Source: Chloroflexota bacterium (GTDB lineage Bacteria > Chloroflexota > UBA6077 > JADZDV01). From it: a DNA stretch of 14,439 nt. Below are positions 6,097 to 14,439 of this stretch, in pieces. The notes beneath the pieces are model-generated. The model was given only the letters and a program-made list of their open reading frames with translations. It searched no databases and had not been told where the DNA came from. The translations under genes and the position numbers were made by a program. The DNA lies in the NCBI GenBank assembly GCA_020850915.1, contig JADZDV010000053.1:1-14439 (forward strand), written 5' to 3'. Numbering within the stretch: position 1 is the stretch's first letter; every line of letters begins with the position of its first letter.

Positions 6097-7005
6097 TCAC
6101 CAGCCGTGCGGCTCTTGCTCCAGAATGCCCAGCTCCTCCAGCCTCCCGCGCAGGATCGCCTTCTTCCCGGCGTCCAGCGGCACGATCGGCAGGCGCGTCT
6201 CGCCACACGGTCGGCCCATGATCTCCATCGCCGCCTTGATGGGCGCCGGGTACTCCACTCGGAACATGCGGTGGATCTTGCCAACGGTGGTCTGCAGATC
6301 CAGTGCCCGGTCCAGGTCTCGCTCGGCGCAGGCGCGATACAGGCCGTTGATCAGGCGCGGCGCGACAGCGCCGATGATCGAATAGCAGCTCGCGCCTCCC
6401 ATGACCATGACCGGCAGGAGGTACTCCACGCCAACCGTCATCGCGAAGTCCGGCCGGACCTCCCGCGCCGCCGTGCGGATCGCCAGGAACTTCTCCCAGT
6501 CGTGGCTGGCCTCCTTCACACCGATGAAGTTCCGGAAGCGCCGGGCCATCTCGGCGATCGTCTCCGGGCTGACGCCCAGCTCTCGGCTCGGCAGGGTGTA
6601 AAGAATGAATGGTATCTCGATCGCCCGGCTGATCGCTTCGAAGTGCCGCACGAGCGATTCGTCTGACGGGCGCCAGTAGTACGGCGGCAGCACGACCACC
6701 GCGGCGGCGCCCGCCCGCTCGGCGTGACGGGCGAGCTCGACGGTCTGGTCGGTGCCCGCCGTGCTGATGTGGGACAGCACGGGCACTCGCCCGGCCGCTC
6801 CTTCCAGGGCAGCTTCCAGCACCGTCTTGCGTTCGTCCAGCGTGAGGTTCGGGCCCTCGCCTACATGGAGTGTCACGCAGACGCCCGCCGATCCGTGGCA
6901 GACCAGGAAGTCTATGAGCTTGCCGGTCGTCTCGCGATCGACCCGGCCGTCGGCTGTCATCGGAGTCACGGGGGCGTGCATCAAGCCCCTCGGCACGGTC
7001 CACAT
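6097..7005 (-). CDS. DapA/N-acetylneuraminate lyase-family class I aldolase or synthase
   Basis: This 302-residue product is a complete TIM-barrel class I aldolase. Lys164 in FIGVKEAS is the Schiff-base lysine. Tyr136 in YTLPSR is the catalytic tyrosine of the YNxP-type motif. LHVGEGPNLTLDER (46-59) takes the place of the usual GTTGE loop, and VVLPPYYW (104-111) is the following strand. The GTTGE change (two threonines lost) argues against true dihydrodipicolinate synthase. It is more likely a lyase or dehydratase for a 2-keto acid, such as a keto-deoxy-sugar acid or an aromatic pyruvate adduct; the substrate cannot be fixed. I chose the start at 7005 because GAGGAG (complement of 7013-7018) sits 7 bases upstream, although the frame stays open to 7050. 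It diverges from the ACMSD-like gene, with 212 bases between the start codons for both promoters. Confidence 0.88.
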   Translation of the reverse strand: MWTVPRGLMHAPVTPMTADGRVDRETTGKLIDFLVCHGSAGVCVTLHVGEGPNLTLDERKTVLEAALEGAAGRVPVLSHISTAGTDQTVELARHAERAGAAAVVVLPPYYWRPSDESLVRHFEAISRAIEIPFILYTLPSRELGVSPETIAEMARRFRNFIGVKEASHDWEKFLAIRTAAREVRPDFAMTVGVEYLLPVMVMGGASCYSIIGAVAPRLINGLYRACAERDLDRALDLQTTVGKIHRMFRVEYPAPIKAAMEIMGRPCGETRLPIVPLDAGKKAILRGRLEELGILEQEPHGW

Positions 7006-7030
7006 GGGCGAACTCCTCTCTGGTGTCCCC

Positions 7031-7060
7031 AGTATTCCCGACGTTCCCACCTCGTGTCAT
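7031..7060 (-). promoter_or_regulatory. Candidate sigma-70-type promoter of the aldolase gene
   Basis: On the minus strand, ATGACA (complement of 7055-7060) matches the -35 consensus in 5 of 6 bases and AATACT (complement of 7031-7036) matches the -10 in 4 of 6. The spacer is 18 bases. Transcription would start near 7024, leaving a leader of about 19 bases that just includes the ribosome site at 7013-7018. Confidence 0.4.
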
Positions 7061-7217
7061 TCACTGGCACACGGCCAGCCGGCGGCGATCCCATCTGAGG
7101 GGACCCGCCGACGGCGACATCTGCCAGCCGGTCACCGCCCTGGCGGATCGCGGTCTGGCCGTCTGAGCGCGGCCTGTCCTGGCTTGCGAGCCCCAGCCTG
7201 TCGAGAAGGAGTGCGAA

Positions 7218-8225
7218 GTGTCAGCCGTCAGAACCGTGGACGTCCATCACCACGTGACGCCAAAGGGATTGATCGAAGCCGCGCGGCGTGAGGGCGCGCG
7301 CTACGGCGCCTCCGTGGAGCGGGGCGACTCCGGCCATGAGGTGCTCGTGTTGGCCGACCACGGCCGCTCGTCGCTCTCGCCCGACCGCTGGGACGAGACG
7401 GTACGCCGCCAGCAGCTCGCGGCGGCCGGGGTCGACGTCGGACTGGAATCGATCTCGCCCACGGCGATGTTCTACCGCGCCGATCGAGCCCAGGCGGAGT
7501 GGTTCACGCGGGTCGTCAACGACGGCATTCACGAGAACGCCGCGGCATCGGACGGCCACGTCATCGGCATGGGCTACATCCCGCTCCAGTTCCCTGACCT
7601 GGCGGTCCAGGAGCTCGAGCGAGCGACGTCGGAGTACGGCTTCCCCTGCGTCCAGATTGGCACGCCGGTCGTGGACGAGAACTTTGACGAGCCCCGCTTC
7701 TCCCCGTTCTGGGAGGCGGCCGAGGCGCTTGGCACGTTCATCTTCGTCCACCCGGTCGGCGGCACTGCGAAGGAGCTGATGCCCCGCTACTATCTCACCA
7801 ACTTCATTGGCAATCCGCTCGGCACAACCATCGCGATCGCCAGCCTGATCTTCGGCGGTGTGCTGGATCGCTACCCGAAGCTGAAGCTCTGCTTCGCACA
7901 CGCCGGCGGCGCGGCGCCGTACCTGCGCGGACGCTGGCGCCACGGCTACGGTGCCCGGCCCGAGCCGAAAGAGCGCGGCGCGTCGCAGCCGTTCGACGAC
8001 TACTTCCACCTGCTCTACTTCGACAGCCTCTCCCATGACGGCCGCGCCCTGGAATACCTCATCGGCTCCGTCGGCACGGACCGCGTGCTGCTAGGGACCG
8101 ACTACCCGGCCGACATGGACGATGTCAAACAGGTCGCCGCCATCCGCCAACTGCCCGGCTTGACGGATGAGCAAAAGGACGCCATCCTGGGCGGCAACGC
8201 CTGGCGCCTGATCGGTGCATCTTAG
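7218..8225 (+). CDS. ACMSD-family amidohydrolase (metal-dependent decarboxylase/hydrolase)
   Basis: The product has 335 residues, the size of aminocarboxymuconate-semialdehyde decarboxylase (ACMSD). The metal site of that family is complete: His10 and His12 in VDVHHHVTP, His178 in FIFVHP, catalytic His228 in CFAHAGGAAPYLRGR and Asp295 in LLGTDYP. These positions agree closely with the known bacterial ACMSD. Members of this amidohydrolase branch use Zn or Mn to decarboxylate or hydrolyse unsaturated or aromatic acids (ACMS, gamma-resorcylate, 5-carboxyvanillate, related compounds). The sequence alone does not choose among these, and no kynurenine or nitrobenzoate pathway genes are near. GTG 7218 is the start, with AGAAGGAG at 7204-7211 six bases upstream. 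It diverges from the DapA-type aldolase, so both may serve one route for carboxylic acids. Confidence 0.87.
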   Translation: MSAVRTVDVHHHVTPKGLIEAARREGARYGASVERGDSGHEVLVLADHGRSSLSPDRWDETVRRQQLAAAGVDVGLESISPTAMFYRADRAQAEWFTRVVNDGIHENAAASDGHVIGMGYIPLQFPDLAVQELERATSEYGFPCVQIGTPVVDENFDEPRFSPFWEAAEALGTFIFVHPVGGTAKELMPRYYLTNFIGNPLGTTIAIASLIFGGVLDRYPKLKLCFAHAGGAAPYLRGRWRHGYGARPEPKERGASQPFDDYFHLLYFDSLSHDGRALEYLIGSVGTDRVLLGTDYPADMDDVKQVAAIRQLPGLTDEQKDAILGGNAWRLIGAS

Positions 8226-8312
8226 GACAATATCTCAGATGATGGCGCCCAGTATCTCGACGATAACGTTCAATCACGGTCCGATTGATGGACAGTGCGC
8301 ACCACGTCATGT

Positions 8313-8487
8313 CTCTGTCGTTCCGAGCGCCTCTGCCATCCAGGAACACCTCTGTCATCTCGAGCACCGGCGGAGGATGACCGGGAGGGGCGCTCGGGAT
8401 GACCGGGAGCGTCCAGGCTGACAGGAGGATGCCCTGGCTGACCGAGGCGCGCCCAGGAGGATCCGGGGGCGCTCCGGATGGCATCGA
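8313..8487. repeat. Cluster of degenerate ~20-bp repeats that switch orientation
   Basis: Three units starting CTCTG at 8313, 8331 and 8350 share a form like CTCTGTCATCTCGAGCACC. From 8371 on, the reverse complement of the same unit follows: GGATGACCGGGAG at 8375-8387 and again at 8397-8409, then GGCTGACAGGAG (8416-8427), GGCTGACCGAG (8436-8446) and more decayed copies near 8459 and 8476. Spacing is 18-23 bases. A rough consensus on the minus strand is CTCCGGTCATCCCGAGCGCC. Opposite-facing units can pair, for example GTCATC (8354-8359) with GATGAC (8376-8381). The cluster lies between the converging 3' ends of the ACMSD-like gene and galK, where it may stop or protect transcripts. A small hairpin TCAATC/GATTGA lies before it at 8270-8288. 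Confidence 0.55.
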
Positions 8488-8497
8488 CCTCTCTGGT

Positions 8498-9577
8498 TCA
8501 CACCCCCGACACTGGCGCGGAGACGAGGATAGCTGGGCGCTGGGTTGTGCTCTCACGGTACGCCGCGCAGATCCGCCGCGCCACGCGGCCGCCCGCGCCG
8601 CGACGCGCCAGTATGACCACGGAGCCGCCAAACCCGCCGCCGGTCAGGCGCGCTCCGAAGACGTCTGGCTCGTCGCAGGCCAACTCGACCAGGAGATCGA
8701 TCTCTGGCACAGACACCTCATAGTCGTCGCGCATCGAGACGTGGGACTCGAGGAGCAACTGGCCGAGCCGCCTCAGATCGGCGCGCTCCATGGCAGCCAC
8801 CGCCGCCAGGACGCGGGCGTTTTCGGTGACGACGTGGCGCGCGCGTCGCCGGAGCGGGTCTGGCAGCGCCGCGAGACGCGGCAGGTCGGCGAGGCTCAGA
8901 TCTCGAAGCTGCGCGACGCCCAGCAGGGCGCAGGCTCGCTCGCACTCCGCGCGGCGAGCGTTGTACTCGCCCGAAGCGTGGCTGTGGGTGAGGCCGGAAT
9001 GGACGACCACCAGGTCGGCTTCCCTGGGCAGGAGCACTCGCCGATGTTCAAGGCTGCGCGTGTCGATGAACAGGGCGCTGCTGGCGTCGGCCAGGCTGGC
9101 GGCTAGCTGGTCGAGAACACCCACCCGCGCTCCGACGAACTCGTTCTCGGCTTGCTGGCCGATCAGGGCCAGACGCACGTCGTCGATCGCCAGGGCGAAG
9201 GCAGCGCGCAGCGCGCGGAGCAGGCTCACCTCCAGCGCCGCGCTCGACGATAGGCCGCCGCCGACTGGCACGCTGGACGAGACGCGTGCCTCGAACCCAC
9301 GCAGACGGAAGCCTTCTGCCCGCAGCGTCGCTGTGACACCCTGGACGTAGTCAAGCCAGCCCCGGCCTGGCGCCTCGACGCCGAGCTGATAGGTCTGCGC
9401 GGCACCCTGCTCGAAACCCTGGCTCGACACGCGCACGGTTCGATCGTCCCGCGGTGACAGCTCGACCCGCGTGCACTGGGGAATGATGGTCGGCAGCACG
9501 AAGCCGCCATTGTAATCGGTGTGCTCCCCGATGAGGTTCACACGCCCATGCGCTTCTGCCACAATGGTCGTCGCCAT
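8498..9577 (-). CDS. galK: Galactokinase
   Basis: This enzyme phosphorylates galactose at C1 with ATP, the first committed step of the Leloir pathway. The product has 359 residues. The galactokinase signature is GRVNLIGEHTDYNGG (residues 11-25), with catalytic Arg12 and Asp21. The GHMP ATP-binding loop is PVGGGLSSSAA (104-114). The catalytic base is Asp156 in GVLDQ, and the C-terminal glycine motif is LTGGGFGGSVV (311-321). ATG 9577 is the first start directly before the signature, as in short galactokinases. The frame stays open to 9703, with ATG 9622 and a GTG in between; none has a clear ribosome site, so the start is the least certain part. No galT, galE or galactose transporter is adjacent, so it is a lone pathway gene. 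It diverges from gltB and converges on the ACMSD-like gene. Confidence 0.93.
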   Translation of the reverse strand: MATTIVAEAHGRVNLIGEHTDYNGGFVLPTIIPQCTRVELSPRDDRTVRVSSQGFEQGAAQTYQLGVEAPGRGWLDYVQGVTATLRAEGFRLRGFEARVSSSVPVGGGLSSSAALEVSLLRALRAAFALAIDDVRLALIGQQAENEFVGARVGVLDQLAASLADASSALFIDTRSLEHRRVLLPREADLVVVHSGLTHSHASGEYNARRAECERACALLGVAQLRDLSLADLPRLAALPDPLRRRARHVVTENARVLAAVAAMERADLRRLGQLLLESHVSMRDDYEVSVPEIDLLVELACDEPDVFGARLTGGGFGGSVVILARRGAGGRVARRICAAYRESTTQRPAILVSAPVSGV

Positions 9578-9808
9578 CAGAGGCGGCTGGTCACGGTCCA
9601 CTGGCTCACCACCCCTCAGCATCGCACACGCCGGCCGCCAGCCACGTTCGTCGCGGCTACTGGAATCTCCCCTCCCCGAAGTGCGCGTTGCCGGTTCGCT
9701 CACGTTGAGTTTTGTGTTGAGACGCGATCAGCCGGTATCCTATGGCGTCAGCGGCAGGGCCAGCGTCGTCCCGTCGATCAGTAACCCCTCCTCAATTGTG
9801 CGTGTGAG
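9578..9808. other. Divergent promoter region between galK and gltB
   Basis: These 231 bases should hold the promoters of both genes. On the plus strand TTGAG occurs twice, 12 bases apart (9705-9709 and 9717-9721), in an AT-richer patch (9705-9722). TATCCT (9736-9741) follows as a possible -10, 18 bases after TTGTGT (9712-9717). The boxes are weak. The spaced TTGAG pair could be a regulator site, which would suit nitrogen control of gltB, but this is inference. If the galK start is further upstream than 9577, part of this stretch is coding. Confidence 0.3.
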
Positions 9809-12800
9809 ATGACGATGGCCAGTGTCTACTCCGAGCCTCCGCGGCTCCCGTTCAGCAGCCTGCCAGAAAAGGCAGGGCTGTACGACCCGCGCTTCGAGCA
9901 CGACGCCTGCGGCGTTTCGTTTGTGGTCGACATCAAGGGTCGGGCTGGCCACGACATCGTCGCAACGGCGCTCGGCGCGCTCTGCAACCTCGACCACCGC
10001 GGCGCTTCGGGCGCTGAGGAGAACACCGGCGACGGCGCCGGCATCCTCCTCCAGGTGCCGGATGCCTTCCTCCGTTCGGTCGTCAACTTCGCCCTGCCCC
10101 CTCTTGGCGCCTACGGCGTCGGACTCGCCTTCCTGCCAATCGATCCAGACGGCGCCCAGGCGACGATGGCCCGCGTCGAGGCGATCGTCGCGGACGAGGG
10201 CCTCACCGTCCTCGGCTGGCGCGAGGTGCCAACGGACCCTTCGTCAGTCGGCCCCACCGCGCTCAGCGTCATGCCGAGCTTCCGCCAGTTGTTCGTGGCC
10301 GACCAGAAGGGCGCGACCGGCATCGATCTCGATCGCAAGCTGTTCGTCGTGCGGAAGCGCTGCGAGCACGAGATCACGCGCCCACTGGCGGTCTACTTCC
10401 CGTCGCTCTCGAGCCGCACCCTGGTCTACAAGGGCATGCTCACCGCGCCGCAACTGGCCCAGTTCTTCCCGGAGCTGAGTGACGAGCGGATCGTGACGGC
10501 GCTCGCGCTGGTCCATAGTCGGTTCTCGACGAACACATTCCCGTCCTGGCCGCTGGCGCACCCCTATCGCTACCTGGCGCACAACGGAGAGATCAACACA
10601 CTACAGGGCAACCGCAACTTCATGCGCGCTCGCGACGCGCTGATGGAGACGCCGAAGATTCCGGGGCTCCAGCGTGCCTTCCCGGTCATCACGCAGGGCG
10701 CCTCAGACACAGCCAGCTTTGACGAGTGCCTCGAGCTGCTGCACCTCGGCGGCCGGCCGGTCTGGCACGCCATACTGATGATGATCCCGGAGGCGTGGGA
10801 GAACCACGCCACCATGTCGCCTGAGAAGCGCGCCTTCTACCGCTTCCACGCGTCGATGATGGAGCCGTGGGACGGACCGGCCTCGATCGCCTTCACCGAC
10901 GGCACGGTCATCGGGGCGGTGCTGGACCGCAACGGTCTCCGACCGAGCCGCTACTGGGTCACCGACGACGACCGCGTCATCATGGCGAGCGAGACCGGCG
11001 TGGTTGATATCGACCCGTCGCGCGTGGTCAAGAAGGGCCGCCTCCAGCCGGGCCGCATGTTCCTGGTCGATACGGCCGAAGGCCGCATCGTGGACGACGA
11101 GGAGATCAAGTCCCGTCTGGCGTCGGAGCACCCATACGGCGCATGGCTCGCCGCGGGCATGCTGCACCTAGACGACCTGCCCAACCGCAAGCACATGGTG
11201 TACCCGCACCAGTCGGTGCTACGCCGCCAGATCACCTTCGGCTACACCCACGAAGAGCTGAGGCTGCTGGTCGCGCCGATGGCGAAGGCCGGCTACGAGG
11301 CGATTGGCTCGATGGGCACGGACACACCGGTCGCGGTGCTGTCTGACCGCTCGCGGCTGCTGTTCGACTACTTCCAGCAGGTCTTCGCGCAGGTCACCAA
11401 CCCGCCGCTTGATGCGATCCGCGAGGAGCTGGTGACCTCCCTGTCCTCGACCATCGGACCCGAGCACAACCTGCTCGCGCCCGGGCCAGACTCTGTCCGC
11501 CAGGTGGAGCTGCCGTTCCCGATCATCGACAACGACGACCTCGCGAAGCTCATCCACATCAATGACGATAGCGATCGGCCCGGCCTGGCGGCGCACGTCA
11601 TCTCCGGGCTGTACCGGGTCGCGGGCGGCGGCGCGGCGCTGAAGGAGGCACTCGACCGGGTGCGCCACGAGGCGACGGCCGCCATTGGCCAGGGCGCTCG
11701 AATCCTGGTGCTCTCGAATCGCGACTCCGGTGCTGAGTGGGCGCCGATCCCGTCATTGTTGCTGACTTCCGCGGTGCACCATCACCTGATCCGCGAGAGG
11801 CTGCGCTCCAAGGTCGGCCTGGTCGTCGAAGCGGGGGATGCGCGCGAAGTGCACCACATGGCGCTGCTCATCAGCTATGGCGCCGCGGCGGTGAACCCCT
11901 ACCTAGCCTTCGAGTCGATCGAGGACCTGATCTCTCAGGGCCTGTACGGACTGCAGGGCATGGATCCGAACAAGGCGGTGAAGAACTACATCAAGGCCGC
12001 GGGCAAGGGCGTGCTGAAGGTGATGTCCAAGATGGGCATCTCCACGGTCGCCTCGTACTGCGGCGCGCAGGTGTTCGAGGCGATCGGCCTCGCTCACGAC
12101 TTCGTCGACGAGTACTTCACCGGCACCGTCTCGCGCCTGGACGGCATCGGTCTGGCCGAGATCGCCGAAGAGGTGGCGCGTCGCCACGCCATCGCCTACG
12201 CGAAACGCCCGGAGGAACGCGCTCACCGCGACCTCGAGCTAGGTGGTGAGTACCAGTGGCGGCGAGAGGGCGAATACCACCTCTTCAACCCCGAGACGGT
12301 CTTCAAGCTCCAGCACGCCACCCGAGCGAAGCGGTACGACATCTTCAAGCAGTACAGCCAGCTCGTGGACGACCAGTCGAAGCGGCTGGCCACCCTCCGC
12401 GGACTGTTCAACTTCAAGGAGGGAATGCGCTCGCCCGTGCCGATTGACGAGGTCGAGCCGGTCTCGGAGATCGTCAAGCGATTCGCCACCGGCGCGATGT
12501 CGTACGGATCGATATCAAAGGAGGCGCACGAGACGCTCGCCATTGCCATGAACCGGAGTGGCGGCAAGTCCAACACCGGCGAAGGCGGTGAGGACGCGGA
12601 CCGCTACGTGCGCGATCCCAACGGCGACCTCCGCCGGTCGGCGATCAAGCAGGTTGCTTCGGGGCGGTTTGGCGTGACCTCGGAGTACCTGGTCAACGCG
12701 GACGACCTCCAGATCAAGATGGCTCAGGGCGCCAAGCCAGGCGAGGGCGGTCAGCTCCCGGGTCACAAGGTCTATCCCTGGATCGCGAAGACACGCTACT

Positions 12801-14410
12801 CGACGCCTGGCGTGGGCCTGATCAGCCCGCCTCCGCACCATGACATCTACTCGATCGAGGACATCAAGCAGCTCATCCACGACCTGAAGAACGCCAATCC
12901 CCGGGCGCGCGTACACGTCAAGCTCGTGGCCGAGGTGGGCGTTGGCACGGTCGCGGCCGGCGTAGCGAAGGCGCACAGCGATGTCGTGCTGATCTCCGGC
13001 CACGACGGGGGCACCGGCGCCTCGCCGCTCACCTCGATCAAGCACGCCGGCGCACCGTGGGAGCTGGGCATCGCCGAGACGCAGCAGACGCTGCTGAAGA
13101 ACGGCCTGCGCGACCGCATCGTCGTGCAGTGTGACGGCCAGCTCAAGACGGGACGTGACGTCGTGATCGCGGCGCTGCTGGGCGCCGAGGAGTTCGGCTT
13201 CGCCACCGCGCCGCTGGTGGTCAGTGGCTGCGTGATGATGCGCGTCTGCCACCTGGACACCTGCCCGGTGGGCGTCGCAACCCAGAACCCGGAGCTGCGG
13301 AAGCGCTTCTCCGGCAAGCCGGAGTTCGTGGTGAGCTTCTTCGAGTTCATCGCCCAGGAGGTGCGCGAGCACCTCGCCGCGCTCGGGTTCCGCTCGATCG
13401 CCGAGGCAGTCGGCCACGCGGAGATACTCGACACTCGCCCGGCGATCGATCACTGGAAGGCTCGCGGCCTGGATCTCTCGCCGATCCTGATGGTGCCTGC
13501 GAACCCATATGAGGGGCAGTCGCTGCTCTGCACCAGGGCCCAGGACCACGGCCTCGATCGGGCACTCGACCAGGAGCTGCTGGAGCTCTCCCGGCCGGCG
13601 CTCGAAGACCGCCAGCCGGTGAGGATCAAGCTGCCGATTCGAAACGTCAATCGAACGGTTGGCACACTGCTGGGCTCCGAGGTGACCCGTCGCTACGGCG
13701 CAGAGGGGCTTCCCGACTGCACGATCGACATCCACCTGCGCGGCTCGGCCGGCCAGAGCTTTGGCGCGTTCGTACCGAGGGGCATCACCCTGCGGCTCGA
13801 GGGCGACGCCAACGACTACACGGCCAAGGGCCTCTCCGGCGGACGGGTGGTTGTCTTCCCAGACCGCGAGGCTCGATTCCTGGCGGAGGACAACATCATT
13901 GCCGGCAACGTCGTGCTCTACGGTGCGACGGGCGGCGAGGCGTTCATCCGCGGCGTGGTCGGTGAACGCTTCTGCGTTCGGAACTCTGGCGCCACCGCGG
14001 TCGTCGAGGGCGTTGGCGATCACGGCTGTGAGTACATGACCGGCGGGCGGGTGATCGTGCTCGGGCCAACCGGGCGCAACTTCGCGGCCGGCATGTCTGG
14101 TGGGATCGCCTACGTCTTCGACCCGGAGGAGCGGTTCCCGTCGCTGGTGCACTACGAGCTGGTGGACCTGGAGGCGCTCGCGGACGACGAGCGTGAGTGG
14201 CTGCACGAGACGATCGAACGACACCACTGCCTCACCGGCTCGACAGTCGCCGCGCGGCTGCTGGAGGACTGGAACGACGCGGTGGAGCAGTTCTGCAAAG
14301 TCATGCCCCAGGATTACAAACGAGTGCTCCGTGTCATGCAAGAGGCCGAAGAGGCTGGTCTGTCGGAAGCCGAGACGCTCGCCAGGGTGATGGAGGCGGC
14401 GCATGGGTGA
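9809..14410 (+). CDS. gltB: Glutamate synthase (GOGAT) large subunit
   Basis: This 1533-residue enzyme transfers the amide of glutamine to 2-oxoglutarate and so makes glutamate. Domains in order: the class II glutamine amidotransferase, whose nucleophile Cys34 in HDACGVSF is exposed when a short propeptide is removed, with [12 protein letters not shown] and [11 protein letters not shown] (258-268); a central linker domain; the FMN barrel (about 860-1210), from [15 protein letters not shown] at 897 to [13 protein letters not shown]; the 3Fe-4S cysteines Cys1141, Cys1147 and Cys1152 ([19 protein letters not shown]); and the C-terminal GXGXG beta-helix (about 1285-1500). Size equals that of bacterial GltB (about 1500). 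ATG 9809 and ATG 9815 are in frame and neither has a strong ribosome site. Its stop overlaps the gltD start by 8 bases, so the product should pair with the reductase subunit as an NAD(P)H-type GOGAT. Confidence 0.97.
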   Translation: MTMASVYSEPPRLPFSSLPEKAGLYDPRFEHDACGVSFVVDIKGRAGHDIVATALGALCNLDHRGASGAEENTGDGAGILLQVPDAFLRSVVNFALPPLGAYGVGLAFLPIDPDGAQATMARVEAIVADEGLTVLGWREVPTDPSSVGPTALSVMPSFRQLFVADQKGATGIDLDRKLFVVRKRCEHEITRPLAVYFPSLSSRTLVYKGMLTAPQLAQFFPELSDERIVTALALVHSRFSTNTFPSWPLAHPYRYLAHNGEINTLQGNRNFMRARDALMETPKIPGLQRAFPVITQGASDTASFDECLELLHLGGRPVWHAILMMIPEAWENHATMSPEKRAFYRFHASMMEPWDGPASIAFTDGTVIGAVLDRNGLRPSRYWVTDDDRVIMASETGVVDIDPSRVVKKGRLQPGRMFLVDTAEGRIVDDEEIKSRLASEHPYGAWLAAGMLHLDDLPNRKHMVYPHQSVLRRQITFGYTHEELRLLVAPMAKAGYEAIGSMGTDTPVAVLSDRSRLLFDYFQQVFAQVTNPPLDAIREELVTSLSSTIGPEHNLLAPGPDSVRQVELPFPIIDNDDLAKLIHINDDSDRPGLAAHVISGLYRVAGGGAALKEALDRVRHEATAAIGQGARILVLSNRDSGAEWAPIPSLLLTSAVHHHLIRERLRSKVGLVVEAGDAREVHHMALLISYGAAAVNPYLAFESIEDLISQGLYGLQGMDPNKAVKNYIKAAGKGVLKVMSKMGISTVASYCGAQVFEAIGLAHDFVDEYFTGTVSRLDGIGLAEIAEEVARRHAIAYAKRPEERAHRDLELGGEYQWRREGEYHLFNPETVFKLQHATRAKRYDIFKQYSQLVDDQSKRLATLRGLFNFKEGMRSPVPIDEVEPVSEIVKRFATGAMSYGSISKEAHETLAIAMNRSGGKSNTGEGGEDADRYVRDPNGDLRRSAIKQVASGRFGVTSEYLVNADDLQIKMAQGAKPGEGGQLPGHKVYPWIAKTRYSTPGVGLISPPPHHDIYSIEDIKQLIHDLKNANPRARVHVKLVAEVGVGTVAAGVAKAHSDVVLISGHDGGTGASPLTSIKHAGAPWELGIAETQQTLLKNGLRDRIVVQCDGQLKTGRDVVIAALLGAEEFGFATAPLVVSGCVMMRVCHLDTCPVGVATQNPELRKRFSGKPEFVVSFFEFIAQEVREHLAALGFRSIAEAVGHAEILDTRPAIDHWKARGLDLSPILMVPANPYEGQSLLCTRAQDHGLDRALDQELLELSRPALEDRQPVRIKLPIRNVNRTVGTLLGSEVTRRYGAEGLPDCTIDIHLRGSAGQSFGAFVPRGITLRLEGDANDYTAKGLSGGRVVVFPDREARFLAEDNIIAGNVVLYGATGGEAFIRGVVGERFCVRNSGATAVVEGVGDHGCEYMTGGRVIVLGPTGRNFAAGMSGGIAYVFDPEERFPSLVHYELVDLEALADDEREWLHETIERHHCLTGSTVAARLLEDWNDAVEQFCKVMPQDYKRVLRVMQEAEEAGLSEAETLARVMEAAHG

Positions 14411-14439
14411 GACCACCGGTTTTCTGAAGTGGAAGCGCG
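14403..14439 (+). CDS. gltD: Glutamate synthase small subunit (N-terminal 12 codons only)
   Basis: An ATG inside the end of gltB opens a frame reading [12 protein letters not shown] to the window edge. The start MGxxTGFLxxxR is the hallmark N-terminus of GltD. GltD is the FAD/4Fe-4S subunit that passes electrons from NAD(P)H to GltB. GGAGG at 14392-14396 lies 6 bases before the ATG. The 8-base overlap with the gltB stop suggests translational coupling, giving matched amounts of the two subunits. Confidence 0.88.
   Translation, partial: MGETTGFLKWKR

Noticed and set aside
6049..6099. Fifteen in-frame codons after the aldolase TGA, ending DEELVVRDWW, as possible read-through
   Set aside because: The protein already has full family length at the TGA, and the stretch is part of a CTGGTG-rich repetitive patch. 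No recoding signal is seen.
6080..7060. A 326-codon frame parallel to the aldolase gene, in a different minus-strand register
   Set aside because: Arg/Gly/Asp-rich shadow; all catalytic motifs are in the register ending at 6097.
7054..7072. GTGT...ACAC dyad in the aldolase/ACMSD divergent region as an operator
   Set aside because: Only four bases per arm match and the inside does not pair; it overlaps the better-supported -35 box.
12515..14416. A 633-codon open frame on the minus strand, antisense to gltB
   Set aside because: It is a shadow frame of GC-rich gltB codons; its translation shows no recognisable domain, and gltB on the other strand is certain.
1..14439. CRISPR array, rRNA, tRNA, transposase, phage or defence genes
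   Set aside because: I looked for regularly spaced repeats, cloverleaf-like sequences and the typical motifs of these families and found none. The repeats at 8313-8487 lack unique spacers of constant length.

Overview
The window is a GC-rich bacterial chromosome segment, by eye well above 60% G+C. It holds nine complete protein genes and two partial genes at the edges. I see no rRNA, tRNA, CRISPR or transposase. GC content, gene spacing and gene content (a TPR-rich soluble lytic transglycosylase, a GOGAT pair, ACMSD-type and arylmalonate-decarboxylase-type catabolic enzymes) would suit a Chloroflexota lineage such as Thermomicrobia or a relative. That is an inference; no phylogenetic marker is present.

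Layout. At 1-193 is the C-terminal end of a hydrophobic membrane protein. About 410 bases without a gene follow, carrying hairpins and a perfect 12-base AT palindrome (349-360). A small molybdopterin-binding oxidoreductase (606-1130) is followed after 43 bases by a MarR-type regulator (1174-1755). The regulator's TATAAT box sits so close to its ATG that the mRNA is probably leaderless, and the box lies inside an imperfect inverted repeat. After a 300-base gap come a one-domain cupin (2055-2459) and an Asp/Glu-racemase / arylmalonate-decarboxylase superfamily protein (2517-3263), a probable two-gene operon. Next is a 141-bp element with 32-bp inverted ends (3328-3468), which looks like a MITE. 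A secreted or anchored lytic transglycosylase follows (3591-5894).

A DapA/NAL-family class I aldolase (6097-7005, minus) diverges from an ACMSD-family metal-dependent decarboxylase or hydrolase (7218-8225, plus). Galactokinase (8498-9577, minus) converges on the latter across a cluster of degenerate ~20-bp repeats that switch orientation midway. Glutamate synthase large subunit gltB (9809-14410) diverges from galK. It overlaps the start of gltD, of which only the first 12 codons are in the window.

How the genes work together. gltB-gltD is core nitrogen assimilation. The cupin, the arylmalonate-decarboxylase-like protein, the aldolase and the ACMSD-like protein all belong to families acting on small carboxylic acids, so a shared catabolic route is conceivable but unproven. 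The molybdoenzyme and MarR gene look like an enzyme-plus-regulator module. The least explained items are the inverted-repeat element, the AT-rich operator-like sites, the repeat cluster after galK and the apparently cysteine-less racemase-fold protein.
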